A stretch of DNA of 64,000 bases from a bacterium endosymbiont of Escarpia laminata (GTDB taxonomy: Bacteria > Pseudomonadota > Gammaproteobacteria > Chromatiales > Chromatiaceae): assembly GCA_003660235.1 (NCBI GenBank), contig QGON01000069.1, positions 1 to 64,000 of the forward strand, written 5' to 3'. This document shows positions 19,179 to 27,859 of this stretch, piece after piece. Position 1 is the stretch's first letter. Each line of letters begins with the position of its first letter. The notes beneath the pieces were generated by a model. It ran no database searches, was not told the origin of the DNA, and was given only the letters and a program-made list of their open reading frames with translations. The position numbers and the translations under genes were made by a program.

Positions 19179-19400
19179 TCATGACACTGCGGGCATGACG
19201 AGGCGTGGCGGAAAGAGTAGCCCATCGTGAGACTTCTTTTCCTGTTTCCGGACAGCCACCAGGCAATAATAGCCATCGAGGTATTTAGCCAGGAGGCGTG
19301 GTTTTTGGCGGATATGAAATGAAGAGTGGAAGATACCGGGCGGCCAGATAGGATATTGCTCTTCTCCGGTATCTTCTTTTGTCGCTGTATTCAGAAGCAC
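19179..19400 (-). CDS. Hypothetical small protein, 73 aa, uncertain
   Basis: This open frame has a basic central part (RQKPRLLAKYLDGYYCLVAVRKQEKK) and no motif I recognise. It overlaps the upstream 61-aa gene by 10 bp, so coupling is possible. No strong ribosome site was found. It could be a real small protein or a chance frame. Confidence 0.3.
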   Translation of the reverse strand: MLLNTATKEDTGEEQYPIWPPGIFHSSFHIRQKPRLLAKYLDGYYCLVAVRKQEKKSHDGLLFPPRLVMPAVS

Positions 19401-19576
19401 TTATGCAGATCGCTCAAGTCTTCACCCGTATTTAACTCTTTCTGCAACAATAGCTTATAGGTCTTTAGTATCAGACGCTCATGAAGCGTCTTGGGCGGAC
19501 TCACTTCATCGATCACCGTCTGAAAACGATCTATTTTCTCATTGCGAGACATCTTGGAATTTTGCTGCACTGTCAT
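19391..19576 (-). CDS. Hypothetical small protein, 61 aa
   Basis: The protein is predicted to be helical and charged (MSRNEKIDRFQTVIDEV, then KTLHERLILKTYKLLLQKEL). I placed the start at the second ATG (19576) because GGGAG lies 7 nt upstream. The first ATG at 19582 is only 1 nt from that site. I recognise no family. The gene is divergent from the type VI cargo genes and may be independent of them. Confidence 0.45.
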   Translation of the reverse strand: MTVQQNSKMSRNEKIDRFQTVIDEVSPPKTLHERLILKTYKLLLQKELNTGEDLSDLHKCF

Positions 19577-19705
19577 ATTCATACTCCCGATCCCCTACTC
19601 ACCTCTAAGTGTAGGCCTATTTTGGGAGGAAAATAATCGGCAGCGCCTGATCTGATTGTAGGAATTTTCCGACACCAGAGGATTGAGGGATCGCGATTAG
19701 AATAA

Positions 19706-19741
19706 TGCAGAAAGTTGCCCAGGTTGTTGTGTGCCGCCACG
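19706..19741 (-). pseudogene. 36-bp relic of a TPR-methyltransferase gene
   Basis: These 36 bases match 29103-29138, inside the TPR gene at 27860-29404, at 35 of 36 positions. On the minus strand they encode VAAHNNLGNFL, a TPR repeat core. Flanking sequence does not match. It looks like a remnant left by a deletion or a rearrangement. Confidence 0.5.
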
Positions 19742-19832
19742 GAAGAATCGCTTGCAGGATCTGACGGTTTGATCGAAAATGATCAAGTCTCAAAGTCACG
19801 AAAGTGGCGAGATGACTAAGGGAGCCAGCGTA

Positions 19833-20711
19833 ATGGCAAATAATCGCATTCCCGGACCGATTGGCATGGCAGCAGATCCATCCATGGTGGATAGCGGTAC
19901 ATTGTGCATTACGGCCAGCTCGTCCCCCGGTCCACTCTTCCAGCAGTCTCCCACAATAAGCCAAGCTGTCGCACTTGCCCTCGCGCGGTTGGCAAATGCA
20001 ACCCAGCACTTCGCCGATGGGCGGATCCAGAATACTCAACTACATAGAAAATATCTGGCCGAATGCAACCGATGCATTCAGGCACTGCCGCCACTGTTTC
20101 CGCAGCACCAGATCAGCGACAGGCATGCACAGCGCCTCGCCGATGGGTTAAGCCACGAGATAGTTGGCCTGCAGGCGCTGATCGGTGCCGGAACCGTTCC
20201 GGCATTCTACAAACTGCTGATCACCCTTCGCAGTCATGATGGAGCGGGCATCCAGGCGCTCCTGCATACCCACTTCATCCAGTTGGGCGACGCCGAAAAA
20301 GAGCGCTTCTGCCTGGGGCTGATCAATGCCCTTACGCCCAACCTCTTCGATCTGCGGGGGATAGCCGGTCTGTTCAGAATCGAGGCCTGGCTGCGATTTA
20401 TGACTGCCTGTCTGGTCTGGATGCTGGACGCCAGCCGCATGGCTGAGGCCCTCACCTGGCGACCGGAACTCATTAGAGTCAGTTCCTATCAGGCGGTGGA
20501 ACACAAACCCGCCTCCCGACCACCTCCTGCCCCACGGGCACGCCCCGCATCACCTCCGTCACAACCGGTTAAAGAGGAAACCCTGGGCCAGATTGACCAG
20601 AACCAACAGGCTGAGACGTTGGAGAGTGCCGCAAAAGATGGCACCCCGTTTTGCGAAGAGTGTGAGAAGGCGCGCCGTAGCCAAGCTGCAGAGGCACCGA
20701 GTGCCGCATGA
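19833..20711 (+). CDS. Type VI secretion cargo-module protein, function unknown
   Basis: The 292-residue protein starts MANNRIPGPIGMAADPSMV. Short N-terminal 'PGPIG' segments with a nearby 'SSPGPL' recur in proteins encoded beside DUF4123 chaperones, as I recall, but I cannot name a domain. The middle is helical. The C-terminal third is proline-rich (residues about 240-260) and ends with a CEECEKARRS motif. I chose the ATG at 19833 because GGGAG lies 8 nt upstream. It overlaps the DUF4123 gene by 4 bp, which ties it to the effector module. It may be an adaptor or part of the delivery tip. Confidence 0.55.
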   Translation: MANNRIPGPIGMAADPSMVDSGTLCITASSSPGPLFQQSPTISQAVALALARLANATQHFADGRIQNTQLHRKYLAECNRCIQALPPLFPQHQISDRHAQRLADGLSHEIVGLQALIGAGTVPAFYKLLITLRSHDGAGIQALLHTHFIQLGDAEKERFCLGLINALTPNLFDLRGIAGLFRIEAWLRFMTACLVWMLDASRMAEALTWRPELIRVSSYQAVEHKPASRPPPAPRARPASPPSQPVKEETLGQIDQNQQAETLESAAKDGTPFCEECEKARRSQAAEAPSAA

Positions 20712-21283
20712 GCAACGTCCGCACCCAACAGATCATCGACTACCTGTGGCCGGAAGGCGACAGCCTGACCGGCCCGCAAGTCTACGCCCTGTTAGATGGG
20801 GGGTGCGACCGGCGCATCGAACCGATGGTACGACTAAGCCGCCTGGAACACGCCTGCCTCTTCTCAGGACGACTTTCGCCGCGTATGCAGGCAGCCGCCC
20901 CCTATGTGGTTCACCTGGCACCCGATGCCCGTTTCACCCGAGAGTTGCTGGAGACCGGGTGGGGAGAGAGCTGGGGCTTTTTCACCATCGTGCCGGTCGA
21001 TGTCACGCTGGAGCAGCATCGCCGCCATTTTCGCACACTGTTGCGGGTCCAAGACGAGTCGGGCCGTATCTTGATGTTTCGCTTCTACGACCCGAGAGTA
21101 CTGCGAGTCTATCTGCCGACCTGTACAGGTGAAGAGGCGAGGCAGTTTTTTGGGCCAGTGCCGCGGATGGTTGCCGAAGCCGAGGATGGCGACAGTCTGG
21201 TCACCTATACTCCCAAGACAACGGGCGTCACTGCGCAGAGCCTCTCTTTCAAACCCATTCCGTCCCCTGAACCTGCAGATTGA
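20708..21283 (+). CDS. DUF4123 type VI effector chaperone
   Basis: This 191-residue protein carries the DUF4123 signatures. It has a start such as VYALLDGG, then LFSGRLSPRMQAAAPYVVHL, ETGWGESWGFF and finally LMFRFYDPRVLRVYLPTC. DUF4123 proteins (Tap/TEC) bind a cognate effector and load it on the VgrG spike. The gene overlaps its upstream neighbour by 4 bp and is followed at once by a small acidic protein and the large HExxH effector candidate, the expected chaperone-cargo order. No VgrG, Hcp or PAAR gene lies in the window. Confidence 0.88.
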   Translation: MSNVRTQQIIDYLWPEGDSLTGPQVYALLDGGCDRRIEPMVRLSRLEHACLFSGRLSPRMQAAAPYVVHLAPDARFTRELLETGWGESWGFFTIVPVDVTLEQHRRHFRTLLRVQDESGRILMFRFYDPRVLRVYLPTCTGEEARQFFGPVPRMVAEAEDGDSLVTYTPKTTGVTAQSLSFKPIPSPEPAD

Positions 21284-21302
21284 TGAAAGGATGGCCATCC
21301 GC

Positions 21303-21827
21303 ATGCTGACTATCCGGGCAACACAGAAAGAGATCCTGGCGAGAGCCTCATTTGAGCGATGGCTCGTCGACCACGCGCGGCAGTTTTTCCCCACGGAGTG
21401 CGCAACGCTCGGTGCCGGCGGCACACTCGACTTCATCCGTGAGATGGTACAGCAGGCTCGGCACCGTGGACTCACCGGGGGAGCGCAAATCTGCAGCTTT
21501 GTCGACCTGGCGTTCACCTTCGACCGCGATTTCGAAACCCGTCCGTGGGCCGCTGAACTCGTCGCCGAGGCAGCCGGCGTCTGGAATGAGTTCACCATGG
21601 ATGCCCTCTACGAGGCGGCCATGGCCGAGCTGGATCCGGAGGCAGGCCTCGGAGTTGAGGACGAGGAAGACTTCCAGGTAGTCGAGGAGGAAAAGGATGA
21701 GTACGAAGAGGAGGAACCGGAAGACGAAGACGATGAGGAAGATGAGGGGGCAGATGAGGGTGAACGCGTGAATCGCGACGAGCAGCCACCGGGGTCCGGG
21801 AGTGGGGATGGAGGGCCGGAACGATGA
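21303..21827 (+). CDS. Type VI cargo-module protein with acidic tail
   Basis: The 174-residue protein begins MLTIRATQKE and contains FTFDRDFETRPWAAELV. This resembles small proteins that commonly sit between DUF4123 chaperones and effectors. The last 60 residues are almost entirely Glu/Asp (about 120-160) followed by a Gly/Ser/Pro end. I preferred the ATG at 21303 because it matches the usual family start; the ATG at 21291 is also possible. It overlaps the effector gene by 4 bp. The acidic tail could shield the very lysine-rich effector, which is inference. Confidence 0.6.
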   Translation: MLTIRATQKEILARASFERWLVDHARQFFPTECATLGAGGTLDFIREMVQQARHRGLTGGAQICSFVDLAFTFDRDFETRPWAAELVAEAAGVWNEFTMDALYEAAMAELDPEAGLGVEDEEDFQVVEEEKDEYEEEEPEDEDDEEDEGADEGERVNRDEQPPGSGSGDGGPER

Positions 21828-24352
21828 ATGGGCCTGCGGCGAAGAACAGGGCCGGCAACCTCAAGGCGGCGAAGGCCGATTCCAACGGGGCCAACAACTC
21901 CGGTGAGAAACCTTGCCCGCTGAACCACGTCACACCGCACATCGAACTCGAACACAAGGTCGTCCTGCTCGACCGCAAGCTGTACAAGCATCAGACAAGG
22001 GAGCCGAAGAAGCGCCACATCCACCCCGACCCCACGTACATCCTGGTGTGGGCCACACAGAGCAACAAGGGCGAGAAGCCCTGGGAGAAGAAGGGCAAAC
22101 TCATGCTCTCCCCCGCGAACGTAGAGGTCTTCCTTGATGAGAAGTGCAGGAAGAGGCTCAAGAAGGGTCTTACATACAAGCAGCTCACGGGGGGAACAAA
22201 GAAGAAGCTGTGGCTTCGCGGCGTCACAGCGGGCAAGTTCAAGGTAAAGCTCACGCTGGAGGATCCCGGGGATGCGAAGATAAAGCTCAAGGATAACCCC
22301 GCCGAGCAGGAGATGGGGGTTGTCGAACTCGAGTTGTTGGTCCATCAGCACGAGCCCGCGGCCGTGGCCGCATTGAGGGTCAACCCCGACGAGGAGCCAC
22401 TCAGCACCTACCATACAAACCTGAAAAACAAGGCGCTGCCGGAGCAGAAGAAGCTGTCGGACAAGGAGAAGGTCAAGAAGGGGCGACTGCTGCACGAGCA
22501 GTCGGGAGCGCACTTCGGCCGTGCGAAGCTCATCATCAAGAAGCTCGATGCCAGTCAGTGGCCGGAAGGCACTGACGCCTATGAGGTGGTGTTGGGCGAA
22601 AAGAACGATTCCGGCTCCCTGGCGATTTTCGACCAGGAGTTTGATGGCACGAAGCAGCCGTTCCCCCTGAAGTACAAGGTTTCCGACCTGAAGGCGGCGG
22701 AGAAGGCGGTCTGGCTGGAGGGAGGTTCGAGTACGACGAAATGGCGCGGCGCACGTCTCGACCTCGGTCTGGATCGCCCCGCCGGCGGCCTGCCTAAGAA
22801 GGCCAAGCACAACGGCGACTGGTCACGCTGTACTGTCGTCAAGATCAAGGAGGTGAAGCTTGAGTACAGACCGCCGAGGCGCAGAGCCAACGCCTGGGAT
22901 GCGGTAAATAACCGCTTCTTCATCAACATGAAGTCCGATCCGAACGGGCGCAAGATCACGCTGGGTGTCCAACTCACTGAGAAGCTCAGAGGCGTGGTAG
23001 TGCACTTCATGCTGGTCGAGCACAAAGACAATCGCAAGGCGGCCAACTGGGGTAAGGACATGCCGACCGGCGCGCCGTCGAACAAATGGGTCTGGAAGGA
23101 CATCACGAAAGCTGTCAAGCACAGCGACAAGAGCAACCGCCAAAAGATCCTGCACCTGTCGGAAAAAACGAACAGGAAGGGCTACGTAAAGAAGGAAGTG
23201 ATCCTCTCACGCTTTGGCGGCGATAAGTTCTATCTTGCAGCATGCATCGAACAGGATCCACATCTGGCGAAGTACATCGACGGTCATGCCGATCTCGGCA
23301 AGCGCAAGCCTGTGATGCGGGCCGATCCGGTCCAGGTCTGGCGGAAGTTTTGGTACAAGGAGGTCAAGGTCAGGGGAATCACGGTGAGGGGGTTCGGCAA
23401 CGCGGCAGACACCTACTCAGACGTGAAGGCGGTCATGTTAGCGGCACGGCGTGTCGAGATGAAACGCAGAACGGCAAATCGCCTGCGACCACGTGTTATC
23501 TACCCCAAGCACATGGTGAGCTACTATTGGGACTCCGCCAACAACAGGTACGTGAACAACTATCCGAACGACAACGGCGATGCGCTCGTCGTGGGCGACG
23601 ACAATGAGAGCAAATTCTTCAAGTTAGCGAAGAGCGAGACGGACAAGCCGGTGATGATCCCGATATTGAATGCCCACGCCCTCTGGATCAAGGGAGGCAA
23701 CACAGCCTCCAAGAACATCGCATGGCAGGAATCAACGGTTTTTCCGGTCACGCTCGACGTCGGAAAGGGGACCCTCGATCCGCCCTTGGCCGGCGGCACG
23801 CTCCTCAAGCAGGGGCGATGGGAGGCGGAGGACTGGACACCACCTGCGGTGCCGCCAGGATCGCCCCCCGGGACTCCCCCCACGCCCGGATCCTGGGGCA
23901 ACCGTCGCAACGGAAATCTGGCAGCGCGCGACCTGGATCTGGATCCAGGTCGCAGTGATCCCGAGACGGTCAGGATCAAGGTTCCGGCGGGCGTTACGGT
24001 CGCCGCCACCAAGACCCGGATACGTATCCGGGGGCTCGTCGTGCGTCACTGCCAATCGTTTCTCGGCACTTCTTACGCCGACGGAATCGTGAACGCCTAC
24101 ACGCCGAACGATGAGCAGGACTTCATCAACACAATCAATCACGAGCTCGGACACTCGTTCAAGCAGGTCGCGAAGGTGCGGCCGGCGGGCATCCCTGCTC
24201 ACAAGCTGCAATATGACAAGGACGGCTCGCACTGCAACTTCGCGGGCAAGAAATGCCTGATGTATGAGAGTGGACCGCAGCCGGGATCGCTAAACCGCTA
24301 CTGCTCTGTGTGCCATCCCTATGTGCTCGTACAGGACATGTCTTCGGTGTGA
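21824..24352 (+). CDS. Large HExxH metalloprotease-like effector candidate of type VI secretion
   Basis: The 842-residue protein is lysine-rich and has no signal peptide, as expected for spike-delivered cargo. Near the C-terminus it has HELGH (773-777), a zinc-peptidase motif. A later His (803, in GSHC) and Cys residues at 804, 811, 827 and 830 may complete metal sites. CLMYESG resembles a Met-turn. A Pro/Gly linker (PPAVPPGSPPGTPPTPGSWG, about 680-700) separates the long beta-rich N-terminal region from the catalytic part. It follows the DUF4123 chaperone gene and precedes a signal-peptide protein. I infer a toxin-immunity pair. The substrate is unknown. Confidence 0.68.
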   Translation: MNGPAAKNRAGNLKAAKADSNGANNSGEKPCPLNHVTPHIELEHKVVLLDRKLYKHQTREPKKRHIHPDPTYILVWATQSNKGEKPWEKKGKLMLSPANVEVFLDEKCRKRLKKGLTYKQLTGGTKKKLWLRGVTAGKFKVKLTLEDPGDAKIKLKDNPAEQEMGVVELELLVHQHEPAAVAALRVNPDEEPLSTYHTNLKNKALPEQKKLSDKEKVKKGRLLHEQSGAHFGRAKLIIKKLDASQWPEGTDAYEVVLGEKNDSGSLAIFDQEFDGTKQPFPLKYKVSDLKAAEKAVWLEGGSSTTKWRGARLDLGLDRPAGGLPKKAKHNGDWSRCTVVKIKEVKLEYRPPRRRANAWDAVNNRFFINMKSDPNGRKITLGVQLTEKLRGVVVHFMLVEHKDNRKAANWGKDMPTGAPSNKWVWKDITKAVKHSDKSNRQKILHLSEKTNRKGYVKKEVILSRFGGDKFYLAACIEQDPHLAKYIDGHADLGKRKPVMRADPVQVWRKFWYKEVKVRGITVRGFGNAADTYSDVKAVMLAARRVEMKRRTANRLRPRVIYPKHMVSYYWDSANNRYVNNYPNDNGDALVVGDDNESKFFKLAKSETDKPVMIPILNAHALWIKGGNTASKNIAWQESTVFPVTLDVGKGTLDPPLAGGTLLKQGRWEAEDWTPPAVPPGSPPGTPPTPGSWGNRRNGNLAARDLDLDPGRSDPETVRIKVPAGVTVAATKTRIRIRGLVVRHCQSFLGTSYADGIVNAYTPNDEQDFINTINHELGHSFKQVAKVRPAGIPAHKLQYDKDGSHCNFAGKKCLMYESGPQPGSLNRYCSVCHPYVLVQDMSSV

Positions 24353-24357
24353 TTCTG

Positions 24358-25404
24358 ATGCGTACCATTCTGATTTCTCTACTGCTTTCATCGGCCATTT
24401 GGTTCGGTGCAGCACATGTAGATTGGTCGAGCGCCAACAGTGAGGGGCAAGAGATGATTACAGTAAATGAACGGATAGCCGAGTTGCTGCGCTTCACCGA
24501 TGAGGCGTACTTCTCGCTGACCGATGACCAACTGCTCGATCTCCAGGACGCCCTGTCCGAGATCGTCGAGAGCGGGGAAACGGGCGAAGCGGATGCATTG
24601 CGACCGCAGGTGGCTCTTGGGGCTCCTCGACGAGTGGACCTGCAGGCGCAGAGTAAGGTTCCCCTCCTCTTGGGCAGGTTTCAGACCGGTCTGCGCGCCT
24701 GGCAGGTTAACCCTGACCCAAACACCTATTTCTTCGTGAGGAACAATACGACAGGAGAGCTCATCTTCTCCCTTCCCCTCATCGACATGCGTCGTGGGCG
24801 CCAACCACGACCCTCGGGAGTGGGAGAGCCGCCAGACGAGCTGAATGCCACTTCCACGAGTTCGGGGGTCAATGCGGTAGATCTACTTGAGAAAATGGCC
24901 GGCCGGTTGAGCCCTGGGCTAAACTCCGTAACCGCAGTGGTTTACGATGTCTGCTCAAACACAGTCGATATCCAACTCGACGGAGTAACCCAGACAGAAC
25001 CATCCTTGTCGCTGGAGAGTGACTTCGTTCGTCATGAGCTGGATCGCAGCCCAATCCTCGACACTGAGATCACGGTGCCGGCGACTGGTTCTGAGAGCCG
25101 TGGTATCGAGATTCGCATAGCCGCCCAGATGGCGTCCAGGCAGGGTCTCGTCCGGGCCGAGGGGGATCGACTGCTCCTCTCCTGGCATCTGATATTCGTC
25201 CGTCTCGACGCGCCACCGGTCATCGTCTCCGCATTTGTACCGGTTCAAGAGGTCAGGAACCCAGAGGGCGAAACTGTATACAATGCACGGTTCGTGGTCC
25301 AGCTCGGAGTCCAGGGGCACCCGGTTCCGCCGGGGAACTACCAGGTATACAGCGATCTTGGCACGGGGTTCCGTGGGCCTTTCCCACTCACTGTCAGGGA
25401 GTAG
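24358..25404 (+). CDS. Exported protein, candidate immunity factor for the HExxH effector
   Basis: The 348-residue protein starts MRTILISLLLSSAIWFGAAH, a signal peptide with likely cleavage after residue 20. The mature part has no motif I recognise. It seems mostly beta-structured, with a C-terminal region from about 280 (PPVIVSAFVPVQEV onward). The gene starts 5 bp after the effector stop. A periplasmic product next to a lytic effector is the usual placement for an immunity protein. It could instead be an unrelated secreted protein. The ATG at 24358 is preferred over an upstream one that would hide the signal peptide. Confidence 0.55.
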   Translation: MRTILISLLLSSAIWFGAAHVDWSSANSEGQEMITVNERIAELLRFTDEAYFSLTDDQLLDLQDALSEIVESGETGEADALRPQVALGAPRRVDLQAQSKVPLLLGRFQTGLRAWQVNPDPNTYFFVRNNTTGELIFSLPLIDMRRGRQPRPSGVGEPPDELNATSTSSGVNAVDLLEKMAGRLSPGLNSVTAVVYDVCSNTVDIQLDGVTQTEPSLSLESDFVRHELDRSPILDTEITVPATGSESRGIEIRIAAQMASRQGLVRAEGDRLLLSWHLIFVRLDAPPVIVSAFVPVQEVRNPEGETVYNARFVVQLGVQGHPVPPGNYQVYSDLGTGFRGPFPLTVRE

Positions 25405-25447
25405 GTGGTTCTGGAAGATTGAAGCCTCTATCTATCAGAATGTGGCG

Positions 25448-26286
25448 TTATGCTTTCTTGCGGCGACGGGCGAAGCCCACGCCGGTTAGGCCAAGTGCTG
25501 TCAATGCGAGGGTCGAAGGTTCGGGGATATTAAATGTGATGTTATCAACGCGAAAGAAGTCGTTGCTTCGCGAACTTAATTCAATCCAAGTGAGATTGGT
25601 ATGGCCGGAAAATGCTACCGTAACCGGCTCTGTAAGAAAATCGCCGAAAAGCTCAGACGTACCATCAGAAAATGTAATACGCCCGCCAAAGCTCGAAGAC
25701 ACGAGACTCTGGAAATCAAACAATGCACCGAACATGTCTATTTTAACGCTACTCTGCACGGTTCCGTTGTTAGTTCTCTCTAATGCCAGGTACTGACCAT
25801 CTCCAATAAAGGAATCTGAAGGGTTCACGTCATAATCGCCTACAAGAACTGATACAAGTGAGTCTTCGACCTCGTGATAGATTTTGGGACATCCCAGTCC
25901 CCAAAATCGACTCGGCCTTCGACAACCTGTTTGTGCCCCGGCCGTCCCGGTCACTGGCACTACGCGACAACCTCGCAAGCTCGTTGCCGCTCCGTTGCCA
26001 GCTCCCGATGACTGGACGCCGCGCTCGGATGCCTACTTTGCTTCCCCTCTGGCGCAAGGCACGCCGGGTAAGCAGTGCGGCCTCGCGGCTACCGGGGACT
26101 ACCAGCCTTCGCTTCGCTCTCCATGGCTGGCAGCGGTCGAAATCCGTCTTCGATGTAGTTAGCTGTCTGATCTGTTCCAATAGTTGCCGATTCAAAGTCG
26201 ATAACTACAGCCTGTGCGGCATGCATGAATGTCATTGAAACTGTCACAAGTAACATTACCGACAATCCGTAGGATGTCTTTTTCAT
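25448..26286 (-). pseudogene. PEP-CTERM exported protein gene, interrupted by the 281-bp element
   Basis: The 5' part encodes a signal peptide (MKKTSYGLSVMLLVTVSMTF) and a start such as VIDFESATIG. The 3' part ends in a PEP-CTERM sorting tag: PEPST, a hydrophobic helix (LALTALGLTGVGF) and RRRKKA. The 281-bp element at 25855-26135 splits them. Removing exactly that stretch gives a 185-residue frame that reads NYIEDGFRLSVLVGDYDV across the junction. PEP-CTERM proteins are processed by an exosortase and linked to extracellular polysaccharide. No exosortase gene lies in the window. As it stands the gene should give only a truncated protein. Confidence 0.85.
25855..26135 (-). repeat. 281-bp element, copy A
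   Basis: This is the reverse complement of the copies at 29995 and 49535, identical by eye over all 281 bp. It lies in the PEP-CTERM gene in sense orientation. There are no terminal inverted repeats and no flanking duplication. Hairpins lie near both ends (CCAGCC/GGCTGG and ATTTTGGG/CCCAAAAT). Confidence 0.92.
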
Positions 26287-26481
26287 TACTTTTCTCCGAA
26301 AGTGCGAAATTTACGGCGAAATATTTATGCCACGCAAGAGAGAAGATTGCAGGGGGCAGGCCACTGTCACAACTTCTCATTGCACAAGGCTGAAGCCCTA
26401 CTCCTCCCTTCAAACAAATCAGTGTTCCTAATCTCTGTATAGACTATATCTGGGAATATGGTTCGATAGATTTTCGTCCAT

Positions 26482-27852
26482 TTATTGATCTGAGTCAGGG
26501 TATAAGAATTCCACTCTCACCTGCAGGGGTCGCCTGACTGACACGATCAGTCCCTCCACCGGTCTGCCTGCTTCCTTACGCAGAACCTGGTTCTCGATGG
26601 ATAACAGATCGAATCCGCAGGTTGACAGCAGATCACGCAGATAATTTTCCGCATGGCTGTATCTGCCGTGGGGACGCAGGATGAAGGTGTTACCCGGTTG
26701 CGGGTCGACGATCTTCTCGATGGAGAACAACAACAGCCCACCCGGTTTCAATGCCTCGAAGGATGCCTGGGTGACTTCCTCAAGCGCGCCAAAATAGCAC
26801 AGCGTATCGGCGGAGACGATCAGGTTAAAAACACCCTTTCTTGTCTGGATGTAGCCGGTCAGCTCTTCCTCAATCAGTTCGTCGTAGACCCCGCAACCCT
26901 TTGCCTTTTCCAACATGGCCCGGGAGAGATCGACCCCGACCAGGTGCCTTGCGTATGGGCGTAGCAGTGGGCCGCACCAGCCAGTACCGCAACCGGCATC
27001 GAGTACCATGAGTTCCCCATTTTGCTGTGGAATGAGGGCTGCTACTGCCTCTGCCAAGAGTTCCGGCGCCCGGTATTCGAGCTTTTTCAGGATCTTGTCG
27101 AAGCTGCCGGCAAATTTGTCGAAGGTCTCCTCGACGAAGGCATCGGAGGCCCGCTCGGGTATATTCTCTCCTGTGCTGGCAGCCAGCAGATGCCGGGCAA
27201 CGGGATTGTCCGGGTCGAACAATAACCACTCCCTAAACACATCCACCGCCTCCTGTAGTCGGCCCTTTCGGTAGAGCGAATAGCCCAGCCAGCGGTAGGA
27301 GGCGGAATTGGAGGCGTGGAATGAAATTGATTTGCGGTAGGCGTCTATCGCCTCCTCGTAGCGTTCCAGTTCAACCAGAATGCTGCCGATGTTATGCCAT
27401 ACATCCGCATGTTCGGGAGAGACATCGATGGCCTGTCGATAGCACGACATCGCCTCCTGGTAGTGTGCCTGTTCCCTGAGGACCGTTCCCAGGTTGTTGA
27501 GTGCATCGGCGTTTTTTGGATCGAGTGCAAGGCAGGCCCGATAAGCCACCTTCGCCTCATCCAATCGACCCAGTTCCTTCAGCACGTTGCCCAGGTTGTT
27601 GTGGGCCTCCCTGTAGGCCGGGTTTGATTTGATGGCGTCACGAATCAGTTTGACCGCTTCCTCTCCACGCCCGGTTTGGTGCTGCAGAACACCCAGATAA
27701 TGGAGCGCATCCGGCTGGGCGGGAGCCGCCTCAAGTATTCGCCGGTAGAGGGTCCTTGCGTCGTCGACTTGCCCTTCGCGGTGAAGCTTCACTGCCAACT
27801 TGACAGCGTCGTCGAGAGATATTTTTTTATCCGTCTTATCTGTTGATTCCAT
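26482..27852 (-). CDS. TPR-repeat SAM-dependent methyltransferase
   Basis: The 456-residue protein has about five to six tetratricopeptide repeats in its first half (for example EAHNNLGNVLKELGRLDEA and ALNNLGTVLREQAHYQEA). A class I methyltransferase domain follows, with motif I VLDAGCGTGWCGPLL and motif II LVGVDLS. The TPR part likely binds a protein partner and the second half transfers methyl groups to an unknown acceptor. A TTG start at 27876 would overlap the upstream gene. I prefer the ATG at 27852, which lies 8 bp after that stop. It is a tandem paralogue of the gene at 27860-29404. Confidence 0.87.
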   Translation of the reverse strand: MESTDKTDKKISLDDAVKLAVKLHREGQVDDARTLYRRILEAAPAQPDALHYLGVLQHQTGRGEEAVKLIRDAIKSNPAYREAHNNLGNVLKELGRLDEAKVAYRACLALDPKNADALNNLGTVLREQAHYQEAMSCYRQAIDVSPEHADVWHNIGSILVELERYEEAIDAYRKSISFHASNSASYRWLGYSLYRKGRLQEAVDVFREWLLFDPDNPVARHLLAASTGENIPERASDAFVEETFDKFAGSFDKILKKLEYRAPELLAEAVAALIPQQNGELMVLDAGCGTGWCGPLLRPYARHLVGVDLSRAMLEKAKGCGVYDELIEEELTGYIQTRKGVFNLIVSADTLCYFGALEEVTQASFEALKPGGLLLFSIEKIVDPQPGNTFILRPHGRYSHAENYLRDLLSTCGFDLLSIENQVLRKEAGRPVEGLIVSVRRPLQVRVEFLYPDSDQ

Positions 27853-27859
27853 AACTGTG

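Noticed and set aside
21608..22810. 400-residue frame opposite the effector gene
   Set aside because: It includes a long serine run that is just the complement of the Glu-rich tail codons. There is no ribosome site.
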